In this document: positions 31,140 to 39,369 of the stretch, in pieces | How the letters are laid out: every line of letters begins with the position of its first letter | How positions within the stretch are numbered: position 1 is the stretch's first letter | DNA from: Hyphomonas sp. CY54-11-8 | GTDB lineage: Bacteria > Pseudomonadota > Alphaproteobacteria > Caulobacterales > Hyphomonadaceae | Direction of reading: 5' to 3' | Length of the DNA stretch: 64,000 nt | NCBI RefSeq assembly: GCF_000682735.1 | Contig: NZ_AWFD01000001.1 | Coordinates: 496,001-560,000, forward strand | Program-made: the position numbers and the translations under genes | Notes under the pieces: generated by a model | The model's input: only the letters and a program-made list of their open reading frames with translations | What the model was told of the DNA's origin: nothing | Databases searched by the model: none

Positions 31140-31487
31140 TTACGCCTGGCCAAAGATCAGCGGTTCGCACTTTTCGCGCAGCAGGTCGATCAGTTCGTCT
31201 TCCATGAACTGGTAGTCGTCCGGAATATCCAGCACGTGCAGCGCCTTGTACGCGACTTCCTGGCGGAAATCGGCGCGCAGGCGCTGTTCATGCTTGTCCT
31301 CCATGACGAGGATCATGTCGGCCCAGCGGATGTCCGCCACGGTGATCTTGTGACGGGCATTGTGCGCGGTCCCGGCAGACCGGGTGGCAACGCCGGGGGC
31401 GCGGGAGAACATGGCTTCGCCGGTCGGGCTGCGCCATTTGTTGTGGCTGCAGACGAACAGTACCTTTACCGGCTCTGCATCGGCCAT
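31140..31487 (-). CDS. Low-molecular-weight protein tyrosine phosphatase-like protein
   Basis: A 115-residue protein with the P-loop CSHNKWRSPT (Cys13, Arg19, Ser20), the C-x5-R-S pattern of LMW phosphatases and arsenate reductases. A following ILVMEDKH segment could supply an acid. The CxxNxxRS-P-T form marks a small subgroup of predicted phosphotyrosine phosphatases. GGGAGA precedes ATG 31487. The frame stays open upstream to ATG 31676, adding 63 mostly basic residues, so a longer product cannot be excluded. A truncated second copy of its start lies 1.3 kb away in opposite orientation. Confidence 0.82.
   Translation of the reverse strand: MADAEPVKVLFVCSHNKWRSPTGEAMFSRAPGVATRSAGTAHNARHKITVADIRWADMILVMEDKHEQRLRADFRQEVAYKALHVLDIPDDYQFMEDELIDLLREKCEPLIFGQA
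31414..31460 (-). repeat. 47-base repeat, copy 1 (in the phosphatase gene)
   Basis: This stretch encodes the phosphatase P-loop. It matches 32813-32859 in inverted orientation at 46 of 47 bases, including 38 consecutive identical bases (31423-31460). Weaker similarity continues about 35 bases upstream through the start codon and ribosome site. Confidence 0.9.
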
Positions 31488-31778
31488 CAGATTCTCCCAT
31501 TCCCGGTGTGGCCATATCTTGCCGATCTGGCGCGCGCGGCCAAGCTTGTTCGCCCGCCGGTAGATCAGTTTCCAGTTTTTCTGCTCGAAGCCGCGATAGG
31601 TCGGCTCAACCTTGCGGTCGCCATTGTGGTTGCGGGCGGCCACACGGCGTGCGGCCCGCGTTGCGGGGTGTGACATCGTCTTTTCCTCATGTTGTCGGGG
31701 TCAGCAGCCGCGGCAACACGAGAGAAGGGGGAGATAGAACCGGACGCCGCCGGATTCAAGCGAAAATCAAGCCGCCAA

Positions 31779-32681
31779 TCAGGTCTGGGCGGTGTCCTGC
31801 CAGGTGGTCCAGTACGCCCCGATGCTCTCACCGAAGGGGCGGGGCTTTTCGGCGAACAGGCGGTGGCCGTGGTGCAGGCAATCTGGTGCCAGGCGCTGCT
31901 CTTCCGCCTCGATCAGGCCGCCCAGCACTTCGCCCACTTTGGGATCTGTGCGCTCGATCAGCGGCAATACGGTCAGCCGGAAAACCGCAAAATCGTGCAG
32001 GTCCCCCAGCGACGTGGCGAGGTGGCGCGCCTCGACGATCCGTGCATGGATCATTTTCGGCCAGACATGTTTCAGCAGGCGCATGTGATACCAGTGGTAC
32101 TTCACCCGCTTGCGGAATTCATGGAACGCGACCGGCGTGCCGCCCTCTTCGGCCTGCTTCAGTGTCTTCACGGCGCGCTTGTAGGTCTCGGCCACGCCGC
32201 GGCCCAGAATGTCCGGTGCCTCGCCTTTGACTTTCCAGTCATGGGTGCGGGCGAGGGCCGCCTCGAAGGCGTCCCGCGCGGCGGCCAGCCGTTCTGTCAC
32301 GTCCGCATCATCCGACGGCGGACTGGCGGCGGCGAGCGTCTCGCGCACATCGGCAAAGAAAGTCCCGCCGATCACCTCGCCGAACCGGGCCTCCAGCGCG
32401 GTGACGGTTTCCAGCAACGCGCCGGCATCGCGCAAATCCGCCAGGCTGCGCGACAGGTCCCGGAAAGCGGCATTCTCGTCGCCGTACGCCTTGAAGCCCG
32501 GCCGCACGAGGCGCACGAGCCCGCGGACTTTCTTGCAGCGCTTGCGCAACTGGTGGACGGTTGTCACCGGGCCAAGCGTCTGATCGTCAATCTCGGCTAT
32601 CGCCGTTTCGATCTGGCTGCGCGCAATGCGGCGCACCCCATGGGTCAGGGAGTGATCGGACAGGCGAAAGGAATAGGACAA
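31779..32681 (-). CDS. CHAD domain protein
   Basis: A 300-residue, alpha-helical, Arg/His-rich protein with the two four-helix repeats of CHAD domains. Conserved basic signatures are VHQLRKRCKKVRGLVRLVRP (first repeat) and FHEFRKRVKYHWYHMRLL (second repeat). CHAD proteins bind inorganic polyphosphate through these positively charged faces and may target granules. No CYTH/triphosphate-tunnel domain or polyphosphate kinase is adjacent. The gene is bracketed by the phosphatase gene and the inverted fragment of it. Confidence 0.88.
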   Translation of the reverse strand: MSYSFRLSDHSLTHGVRRIARSQIETAIAEIDDQTLGPVTTVHQLRKRCKKVRGLVRLVRPGFKAYGDENAAFRDLSRSLADLRDAGALLETVTALEARFGEVIGGTFFADVRETLAAASPPSDDADVTERLAAARDAFEAALARTHDWKVKGEAPDILGRGVAETYKRAVKTLKQAEEGGTPVAFHEFRKRVKYHWYHMRLLKHVWPKMIHARIVEARHLATSLGDLHDFAVFRLTVLPLIERTDPKVGEVLGGLIEAEEQRLAPDCLHHGHRLFAEKPRPFGESIGAYWTTWQDTAQT

Positions 32682-32785
32682 GGCGGTGTCTCGTTTGCGG
32701 CGAAGGCTTTATGTATCGCAACCGGGCGCCGCCGCCAAAGCGATACGCGTGAGAGTGGAATCAGGGTGGGGGATGGGAGACCCTG

Positions 32786-32896
32786 ATGGCGGATGCCATG
32801 CCCATAAAACTTCTGTTCGTCTGCAGCCACAACAAATGGCGCAGCCCGACAGGCGAAGCAAGGCCACACGTGCCGCCGATCCCGAACACGCACTGA
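32786..32896 (+). pseudogene. Truncated copy of the phosphatase gene start
   Basis: From ATG 32786 the frame reads MADAMPIKLLFVCSHNKW and on through RSPTGEA, nearly the same as the complete gene (MADAEPVKVLFVCSHNKW and RSPTGEA). It then breaks into unrelated sequence and stops after 36 codons. The preceding WETL codons and GGGAGA also match the other copy (WENL, GGGAGA). The P-loop alone cannot be a working enzyme, so this is a remnant of an inverted partial duplication. A 29-codon frame starts right after (ATG 32897) and looks like chance. The rest up to 33135 holds no recognisable gene. Confidence 0.75.
32813..32859 (+). repeat. 47-base repeat, copy 2 (in the remnant)
   Basis: This is the inverted partner of 31414-31460, with one mismatch at 32851. 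Together the copies flank the CHAD gene as inverted repeats about 1.35 kb apart, and so could support inversion by recombination. Confidence 0.9.
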
Positions 32897-33135
32897 ATGC
32901 CCGCCGCCATCGCCCTCGTCTCCGTCGGGCTGACCGTGCAGCTGCTCGAAGCGCTGAAACGGTGGCCGGATCCGGACACGGGCTGAGCCAACCCACAATC
33001 AGGAAACTCGCCGGAACGCCGAGGCGTTACCGCGCAAGGGTGCTGAGAAAAGAGGTTGCATGGCCAAGCCCTCCGAACCGGCTTAAACAAATGCCAACCC
33101 TCCCGGCTCAAACTTCCCGGAGCGACAGGATTCCC

Positions 33136-34068
33136 ATGCGGCCATGGATTGAGAAACTGCCCCTGCCGGACTGGCTGAAAGTCTGGGCCGTCGAGCCGGT
33201 CTGGGGCGCGATCATGCGCCTGTCGAAGCCGGAAGTCCGCATCGTCACCGGCGGCATCAGCTTCTATGCGCTGTTCTCGATCTTCCCGATCGTCTACCTG
33301 ACGCTGAGCTTGTTGTTCGCTCTTCTGCCGCTGGACCTGTCGCAGCGCCTCGCCGGAACGGTGGACGAAGTGCTCGTCTCGGCGGTCGCGCCCTTGTCGC
33401 GGGCGGATCTTGAAACGATCCGGCAGGTGACCCCTCAAGGCATTACCCTGCGGGCATTGCTGGCAGTTATTATCGTTCTGTATACGGCAAGTTCCGGCGC
33501 CAAGGCGGCGATCACCGGCATCCGCATGGTGACAGGGTCTGAGCGGCGCACCCGCATCATCCGGTTCCAGGGCGTGTCGATCCTGATGACGGCGCTCCTG
33601 ATCCTCACGGTCTGGCTGCTCGGCGCGCTGCAGCTGATCCTGTCCTTCATCACGGAGAAGCAGGGCTTTATCGCCTATGATGTGGCGCTGCAGGTCAGCC
33701 ACCTAGCCTCGCAGCTCTGGCTCGGCAAATGGATCGCCTGTTTCGCGATCTTCTACATGATCCTCGCCGTCGCCCTGCACGGGCGCCTCAGGGGGAACCG
33801 GGCGAAAGCAGCTGGCGCAGCCGCCGGGGCACTCACCTGGGTGATCGCCACTTGGGGCTTTCACCTCTATCTGAAATTCACCGCGCTCGACAATTTTTAT
33901 GGCGCGCTGGCCTCTGTGATCCTCGGCTTTATCTGGCTGGCGACCTCTGTGTCTTCACTCCTCTTCGGCGCGGCGCTGACAGCCGAATGGGCGTCCCGTC
34001 AGGCGGAGCCGGAACTGATCGAGGAAGAGGACGAGGATGACGACATTAACCTCGGTGGGGAAGGCTAG
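33136..34068 (+). CDS. YihY/BrkB family membrane protein
   Basis: A 310-residue protein with about six membrane helices. The family start is visible: a helix containing GGISFYALFSIFPIVYLTLSLLF, then a long loop, and later GALTWVIATWGFHLYLKF and a final helix pair. YihY proteins were once annotated as RNase BN; that activity belongs to another gene, and the true role is unknown, possibly transport or envelope-related. The C-terminus is strongly acidic (EEEDEDDD). AGGA precedes ATG 33136. It overlaps the convergent amidase by 4 bases. Confidence 0.86.
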   Translation: MRPWIEKLPLPDWLKVWAVEPVWGAIMRLSKPEVRIVTGGISFYALFSIFPIVYLTLSLLFALLPLDLSQRLAGTVDEVLVSAVAPLSRADLETIRQVTPQGITLRALLAVIIVLYTASSGAKAAITGIRMVTGSERRTRIIRFQGVSILMTALLILTVWLLGALQLILSFITEKQGFIAYDVALQVSHLASQLWLGKWIACFAIFYMILAVALHGRLRGNRAKAAGAAAGALTWVIATWGFHLYLKFTALDNFYGALASVILGFIWLATSVSSLLFGAALTAEWASRQAEPELIEEEDEDDDINLGGEG

Positions 34069-34811
34069 TCTGCGGTGTAAAGCGTGTGGATCGCATCGAT
34101 CCGGCGCAGGGTGCGCGTATCGGCGCTGCCGTTCACCCGCTCCGGCAGCCAGCGGCGCTGGAAGGCGCGGACAACCGCTTCGGTTCGCTCATCATAGGTG
34201 CCGGTGAGGTCGATTCCGTAGCCGATGCGCAGGAGATGTTCCTGCATCCGCCGCACGTTGGCCGAGCTGTCACCGGGGGAGAGGCCGTTGCCCGAAACGT
34301 CCGCCCCCTCAGTGTCCGGCCAGATGCCGATCCCGGCGCGGGCGAGCCGCTCCCACGGGAAATGCTCACCGGGATCCTGCTTGCGGAGCGGGGCAATGTC
34401 CGAATGGCCGACAATCCGCGTCTGCGGAATGTCGTGGACCGTCAGGATCTGGTGGCAGAGTTCGATCAGCGCATCGATCTGGGCCGCGGGGTAAGGCGGC
34501 AGCGTACCATCGGCCTGCGGGAAATCATGCCCGCCATTGACGATCTCGATGCCGATGGACCGCGAGTTCAGATCCTCGTCATCCTGCCAGCTGGAGACCC
34601 CTGCATGCCAGGCCCGGCGGTCTTCGGCCACCATCTGGTCCACCCGGCCATCCTCCCAGAGGAGGTAGTGCGAGGAGACCTTTGCCTCCGGGTTGCGAAG
34701 CTGGTCAAACGCGGCCTGGCCCGTCACCATGCCGGTATAGTGTAGCACAAGCATGTCCACGGCATGCTTGCGGTCATCGAAGTTCGGGCTGGGTGAGAAA
34801 ATGATCTCCAT
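34065..34811 (-). CDS. N-acetylmuramoyl-L-alanine amidase (AmiD type)
   Basis: A 248-residue amidase_2 protein. The zinc ligands appear as His24 (VLHYTG), His136 (VGHSDIAP) and Asp146 (KQDPGEHFPW), with a catalytic Glu in GIEIVN (Glu89). A C-terminal peptidoglycan-binding module (about 180-240, ending in the VRAFQRRW repeat) follows, as in E. coli AmiD. It cleaves the amide between muramic acid and the stem peptide, including anhydro-forms, and helps recycle cell wall. No signal peptide is seen at this start, so it may be cytoplasmic like AmpD. It touches the EamA gene by one base. Confidence 0.9.
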   Translation of the reverse strand: MEIIFSPSPNFDDRKHAVDMLVLHYTGMVTGQAAFDQLRNPEAKVSSHYLLWEDGRVDQMVAEDRRAWHAGVSSWQDDEDLNSRSIGIEIVNGGHDFPQADGTLPPYPAAQIDALIELCHQILTVHDIPQTRIVGHSDIAPLRKQDPGEHFPWERLARAGIGIWPDTEGADVSGNGLSPGDSSANVRRMQEHLLRIGYGIDLTGTYDERTEAVVRAFQRRWLPERVNGSADTRTLRRIDAIHTLYTAD

Positions 34812-35713
34812 CAGCTATCTCCGGCGCCGGCTTTCCGGCCAAGCGCGGCCTCAGGGAGGCGGGTGTTCTGGCGCACCGCGATCATGAACACACCGGCCAG
34901 CGCGATGACAGCGCCCATCAGCAGCCTTGGCGAGACCGGCTCGTTCAGTAGGGCCACACCGAACACAACACCCCAGATCGGCGTCATCAGGGTCAGCGGC
35001 GAAAGCATGGAGACGTCATACTTCTTGATCAGCGTGTAGAATGCGCCATGCCCGAAGATGGAGACGCCCGCGATGGCAAACAGGCTGGCCAGCCAGACCG
35101 GCCAGCCGCCATGGATATAGGCATCCACCTGTCCGCGCTCCCACAGGAAGGAAACGGCAAACAGCGGTGCAAAGCTGAACAGGCCGACCCAGGCCTGAAC
35201 CTGCAGGCCTGTCAGCGGTGGCATCTTCTTCATCAGGATGCCGCCGAAGGACCCGATAAAGGCGGAGCCGACAACGAACATCAGGCCGACCGAAATCTGG
35301 AAGCTCGACGGGTCGAACGCAATCAACACAACGCCAGCAAAGGACAGCATGATGCCGAGCCCCCGGCGCCAGCCAATCGTTTCACCAAGGAACGCCATGC
35401 TCATCAGCGTGGAGATCGGCACGCCCAGCTGTCCGGTCACAGCAACGGCGGAAGCTTCCGCCGATTGCAGGCCGAGGAACAACAAGGCGAAGTTCAGCGA
35501 TCCGATCAATACCGAGATCAGGAGCAGGGTAAACAGCTTGTCCGGGATCGGACGCAGGAACGGGATGAGGAACAGGGCCACCCCGGCAAAGCGGACGGCG
35601 GCGAAGAACAGCGGCGGAATGTGCATATCCGCCACTACCCACCGCGTCAGCACGATATTGAGGCCCCAGACAAGGCAGACGCCGAACAGGAGAAGAAAGT
35701 CGCGAAAGTTCAT
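34811..35713 (-). CDS. EamA (DMT) family transporter
   Basis: A 300-residue membrane protein with ten hydrophobic segments arranged as two EamA repeats (first starting FLLLFGVCLVWGLNIVLTRW, second around GLMFVVGSAFIGSFGGILM). Members export amino acids or other metabolites; specificity is unknown. The stop overlaps the amidase start by one base, so the two are co-transcribed. Confidence 0.87.
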   Translation of the reverse strand: MNFRDFLLLFGVCLVWGLNIVLTRWVVADMHIPPLFFAAVRFAGVALFLIPFLRPIPDKLFTLLLISVLIGSLNFALLFLGLQSAEASAVAVTGQLGVPISTLMSMAFLGETIGWRRGLGIMLSFAGVVLIAFDPSSFQISVGLMFVVGSAFIGSFGGILMKKMPPLTGLQVQAWVGLFSFAPLFAVSFLWERGQVDAYIHGGWPVWLASLFAIAGVSIFGHGAFYTLIKKYDVSMLSPLTLMTPIWGVVFGVALLNEPVSPRLLMGAVIALAGVFMIAVRQNTRLPEAALGRKAGAGDS

Positions 35714-35891
35714 GTTTGCCCCGTATCAGGCTTTTCCCCGTTTGGGCAGAGTGTGTGAAGGTGGTCGCCGGGGAACCTGAGGCGACTTTCATGCGTACAC
35801 TTGTGGCCGCATTCAGGCTGGGTTTAAGTTAATGTTTCTAAGGGTGAGCGGTTAAGCTGCCGGCGTCCGGCGGCCTTTTGGGAGTAGGTGG

Positions 35892-36599
35892 ATGTCTCTG
35901 ATCTGGTGGATTCTGCCAGCAATTTCAGGCGTGATCGGGCTCATGCTGCTGTTTGCCGGCTTCGGCAAGCTGGCCAGTCTGAAGCCGGTCAGTGGCGGCG
36001 GCCGGCTGATTTTCGGCGTCGGCTTCCTCGGCCTGGCCGGGATTGTTGCGCTGTCCGGCCTAAATTTGCAGACCTACAAACGTCTGACGCTGGAGCGGGA
36101 TGCGGCCCATATCCGCTTCGATGCGGTGGCTGGCCAGCCGAATACCTATCAGGCGACCCTCACCGTGCCGCAGGAAGTGGAACCGCGTATCTACACGCTG
36201 ACAGGCGACGAGTTCTCGATGGGCGCGCAGGTGATCAAGTTCAAGCCGCTCGCGAATATGCTGGGCTATGACTCGGTCTACCGGCTGGAATATCTCGAAG
36301 GACGGTATTCGAACCGCTACTCGACCGAAGGTGTCACCAAGGCGGAAACCCATGGCATCCGCCTCTATGCCAATCCCGGCCTGGATGTCCGCAAGTTCGC
36401 AGCGGAGCAAGGGGCGCGTTTCGGCCTGGAAGACGCGCAGTATGGTTCGGCGACCTATATGCCGATGGGCGATGGGTATGAATTCGATGTGAACATCACG
36501 CAGGACGCGCTGGTCGCCCGGCCGACCGAGCCGACGCGCCTGCTGATGCAACGGGCAGCCTATCCCGGCTTTCAGCCCGGCGTGGAGACGAAACAGTGA
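35892..36599 (+). CDS. Conserved membrane-anchored protein, function unknown
   Basis: A 235-residue protein with two N-terminal membrane helices (about 3-24 and 38-58) and a soluble C-terminal domain, probably periplasmic, rich in beta-strand segments (TYQATLTVPQEVEPRIYTLTG, YDSVYRLEYLEGRYSNRY). I do not recognise the domain with certainty. GGAG lies upstream of the ATG. The stop overlaps the GTG start of the methyltransferase by 4 bases, so the pair is translationally coupled; the domain may act on a membrane lipid together with that enzyme. Confidence 0.7.
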   Translation: MSLIWWILPAISGVIGLMLLFAGFGKLASLKPVSGGGRLIFGVGFLGLAGIVALSGLNLQTYKRLTLERDAAHIRFDAVAGQPNTYQATLTVPQEVEPRIYTLTGDEFSMGAQVIKFKPLANMLGYDSVYRLEYLEGRYSNRYSTEGVTKAETHGIRLYANPGLDVRKFAAEQGARFGLEDAQYGSATYMPMGDGYEFDVNITQDALVARPTEPTRLLMQRAAYPGFQPGVETKQ

Positions 36600-37222
36600 A
36601 TCCCTGGGAAAAATATGTCGTTCCGAACCTGATTTCATGCGCCTGCGCATCGAAGCCGATGATGAAGCAGCGCGAGAAAGTCATTCCGCATGCAGAGGGG
36701 AAGGTGCTGGAAATCGGTTGCGGCAGCGGCACGAACTTTTCCTATTATGACCCGGACAAGGTGGAGCACCTCTACGCGCTGGAACCATCTGAAGGCATGC
36801 TGAAAAAGGCGCGGCGTACGGCAGGCGCGCTTGGTTATGGCAACAATATCGAATTCCTGGAGACCGGCGCGGAATCTGTCCCGCTGGAAGACCATTCCAT
36901 CGATACGGTCGTCTACACTTTCGTGCTGTGCACCATTCCGGACTGGAAAGGCGCGCTGGAGGAAACACGCCGCCTGCTGAAGCCTGGCGGCAAGATCATC
37001 TTCTCCGAGCATGGCCTGGCGCCGGATGAAGGCGTCGCGAAATGGCAGCGCCGGGTTGAGCCGATCTGGAAACCTCTGGCCGGTGGCTGCCACCTGACGC
37101 GCGACACGCGGAAGATGCTTGAGGAAGCAGGGTTCGAGCTGAAAGACTCCGAGACCATGTACCTGCCGGGGACTCCGAAGATTGCCGGCTTCTGCTCCTG
37201 GGGTTCTGCCGTTCCGGCCTGA
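36596..37222 (+). CDS. SAM-dependent methyltransferase (METTL7/phospholipid methyltransferase-like)
   Basis: A 208-residue class I methyltransferase. VLEIGCGSGTNFSYY is the SAM-binding motif I, LEPSEGM the acidic loop, and LLKPGGKIIFSEHG motif III. The sequence pattern, with an amphipathic N-terminus (WEKYVVPNLISCACASKPM), resembles METTL7 and phosphatidylethanolamine methyltransferase-like proteins. The start is GTG 36596, overlapping the upstream stop. A DUF3445 gene follows 1 base after the stop. Confidence 0.85.
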   Translation: MNPWEKYVVPNLISCACASKPMMKQREKVIPHAEGKVLEIGCGSGTNFSYYDPDKVEHLYALEPSEGMLKKARRTAGALGYGNNIEFLETGAESVPLEDHSIDTVVYTFVLCTIPDWKGALEETRRLLKPGGKIIFSEHGLAPDEGVAKWQRRVEPIWKPLAGGCHLTRDTRKMLEEAGFELKDSETMYLPGTPKIAGFCSWGSAVPA

Positions 37223-37223
37223 C

Positions 37224-38042
37224 ATGCGGGATCCACCCTATTTGCCATTCCTTTCCGGTCCGGCGAGCCTTGCGCCGGGGCTGAAACCTATTCCAGCAGA
37301 AAACCTGATCGCACCCGATACGGAGGCAGAGGTCTGGCTGCCGGAAAAGCGGCGGATCATGAAAGAGCGGCGCGCGGACGTTTTTGTTTCGCGTTTGCCG
37401 GAAAAAATGCTGGCAGAAGCGGCGGACTACGTCACCCGGCACCTTCCGCCAGCGGCGGAAGGCTGGCCTACGCCACTGGAAGCCGCGGCGGCGCGCGTCT
37501 CCGATGATCTGTGCCTGCTTCAGCGAGGTAAAGATGGTCTCTGGCGTCTGGAAGCGGCGAGTCTTGTCGCACCGACCTTCTGGCTTTTGTCGGAGAAGGC
37601 GGGCCAGCCGCTCGGAGGGCTTCATGATCCGGTTCCGGATGCCAATCCCGGCCTCGTCTCGCGGATCGCGCGCATGTTCGATGCGCTGCGTCCGGGGCAG
37701 GTGCTGGAACGGTTCAACTGGACCGTCCAGGCTGGCGACGCCCGGTTCACGCCAAGCGCCGTGCCGTTGAAGGCGCTGGCGGCTGCGACGCCGAAGGAGG
37801 CGGCACTGGATGTGCTGCATCTTCGTGTCGAGCGGCAGACGATTTCGAAATTGCCGGACAGCGGCCTTTTATTGTTTACGATCCGCATTGCGGTCGATCC
37901 GCTCGCGGCCGCGCTGTCTTCGCCGGATCGTGTCTATGCGTTCCGGCAAGCATGGGAAGGCACAGACAAGGCACTGGCAGCCTACAAGGGCTGGCCAGCC
38001 TATGAGCGGCTGGTGCGTGCTGCGCTTGGCCGCCTTTCCTGA
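37224..38042 (+). CDS. DUF3445 heme-dependent oxidative N-demethylase-like protein
   Basis: A 272-residue protein matching the HODM/DUF3445 family: DDLCLLQRGKDG (a PAS-like heme pocket strand), APTFWLLSEKAGQPLGGLHDPVP (the conserved core) and LERFNWTVQAGDARFTP. The characterised member demethylates dimethylamine with a heme b centre and partner flavin subunits; none is encoded here, so it may use other partners. ATG 37224 follows the methyltransferase stop by 1 base, indicating an operon. Confidence 0.82.
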   Translation: MRDPPYLPFLSGPASLAPGLKPIPAENLIAPDTEAEVWLPEKRRIMKERRADVFVSRLPEKMLAEAADYVTRHLPPAAEGWPTPLEAAAARVSDDLCLLQRGKDGLWRLEAASLVAPTFWLLSEKAGQPLGGLHDPVPDANPGLVSRIARMFDALRPGQVLERFNWTVQAGDARFTPSAVPLKALAAATPKEAALDVLHLRVERQTISKLPDSGLLLFTIRIAVDPLAAALSSPDRVYAFRQAWEGTDKALAAYKGWPAYERLVRAALGRLS

Positions 38043-38120
38043 CATACCTTTTCTGAGTGGGGCAACCACGTTATGCCTCAGTCCGAATCAGACATCGCAG
38101 AATGAGAGACGGAAGACGCA

Positions 38121-38558
38121 ATGAAATACTGGCTGATCAAATCCGAACCTGATGCGTGGAGCTGGGACGAACAGGTCGCCAAGGGGGATGAAGGTGAGGA
38201 GTGGAGCGGTATCCGCAATTACCAGGCTCGCAATTTCATGCGCGAGATGAAACTCGGTGACCGGCTGTTCTTCTATCATTCCAACAAGGGACTCGAAGTC
38301 GTCGGTATTGCAGAGGTCTGCAAGGAAAGCACACCGGATTCGACGACGGATGATCCGCGTTGGGACTGTGTCTGGGTCAAGGCGCTGGCGCCAATGCCGA
38401 AGCCGGTCAGCCTGAAGGACGTGAAGGCCAATCCGAAACTGAGCGAGATGAGCCTCGTCACTTCATTCCGCCTGTCCGTTCAGCCGGTCACCGCGGCGGA
38501 GTGGAAAGAAGTCTGCAAAATGGGCGGCATCGACCCGAAGACACTGAAGCCCGTCTAA
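38121..38558 (+). CDS. EVE domain protein
   Basis: A 145-residue protein with the EVE fold signature: MKYWLIKSEPDAWSWDE, WSGIRNYQARNFMREMKLGDRLFFYHSN, then VVGIAEV and a C-terminal SLVTSFRLSVQPVT region. EVE domains are PUA-like folds that read modified bases in DNA or RNA; the human relative is THYN1. Alone in bacteria their role is not settled. It overlaps the convergent methyltransferase by 4 bases. Confidence 0.93.
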   Translation: MKYWLIKSEPDAWSWDEQVAKGDEGEEWSGIRNYQARNFMREMKLGDRLFFYHSNKGLEVVGIAEVCKESTPDSTTDDPRWDCVWVKALAPMPKPVSLKDVKANPKLSEMSLVTSFRLSVQPVTAAEWKEVCKMGGIDPKTLKPV

Positions 38559-39289
38559 GCGGGCTTCCGGTAGACGGAGATGTGCATCCGGCTGTTGGCC
38601 GTGAAAGGGGATTTGTCCCAGCCGCCCCAGCGGGTTTCGAGTTCGAGCCCGGCAAGCTGCGCCATCAGATCGGTCTCCTGTGGCCAGGCATAGCGCATCG
38701 GCAGCGGCGTCAGCTTGGTCCCTTCAGGTGTGACCCGCAGGACCTGGTAGTCGATCTTCTGCGTCACCGGATCATGAATGGCGGCCTCCAGTGCGAGTGC
38801 GCCGAAACTGATGTGGCGCGGCTTCACGCTGCGATGGTCGTGGAACTGGGAGAGATCCGGCACGAAGGCCTCGACCAGGAAAGCTCCGCCGGGCGCGAGC
38901 ATGTCAGCGGCATTCCGGAAGCACTTCACCTGCGCCGCCTGACTGGTGAGATTGTAGAGCGTGTTGAAGATCAGGAAGATGAAATCGAAGCTGCCATTGG
39001 CTTTGACGTCCGACATGTCGCCGAGGGTGACGGGAATGTTCTGTCCGCCTGGCTTCTCGCGCAGTTTTTCCACCATCAAGGGAGATGCTTCTATGCCTTC
39101 GATGCTGCAACCGCGTTCAGCCAGGGGCAGTGCGACACGTCCGGTGCCTATGGCAAATTCCAGAGTGCGTCCAGGCAGGGCAAATTCAGAGAGCAGATCA
39201 ATAGCGGCTTGTGTCGTGCCGGGATTGTGTAGCAAATCGTATTCGTCGGCGTTCAGCTCGCCGAAGGTTTCCGGACCGTAGTTTTTCAT
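38555..39289 (-). CDS. SAM-dependent methyltransferase
   Basis: A 244-residue class I methyltransferase with LEFAIGTGRVALPLA as motif I, EGIEASPLMVEKL as the acidic loop and LAPGGAFLVEAFVPD as motif III. The C-terminal beta-rich part (ISFGALALEAAIHDPVTQKIDYQVLRV) may bind substrate, which is unknown. ATG 39289 is chosen; an in-frame TTG at 39301 is possible. It stands alone between convergent and same-strand genes. Confidence 0.85.
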   Translation of the reverse strand: MKNYGPETFGELNADEYDLLHNPGTTQAAIDLLSEFALPGRTLEFAIGTGRVALPLAERGCSIEGIEASPLMVEKLREKPGGQNIPVTLGDMSDVKANGSFDFIFLIFNTLYNLTSQAAQVKCFRNAADMLAPGGAFLVEAFVPDLSQFHDHRSVKPRHISFGALALEAAIHDPVTQKIDYQVLRVTPEGTKLTPLPMRYAWPQETDLMAQLAGLELETRWGGWDKSPFTANSRMHISVYRKPA

Positions 39290-39369
39290 CGCCGGATACA
39301 ATCAGAGGACAGATAAATCATCGCCTGCCCATAGCATGGGATGGACCTCAACGTGAAGTCGTTTTTTGG

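Noticed and set aside
32897-32986. 29-codon frame immediately after the phosphatase remnant
   Set aside because: Short, no ribosome site and no match to the missing part of the phosphatase; most likely chance.
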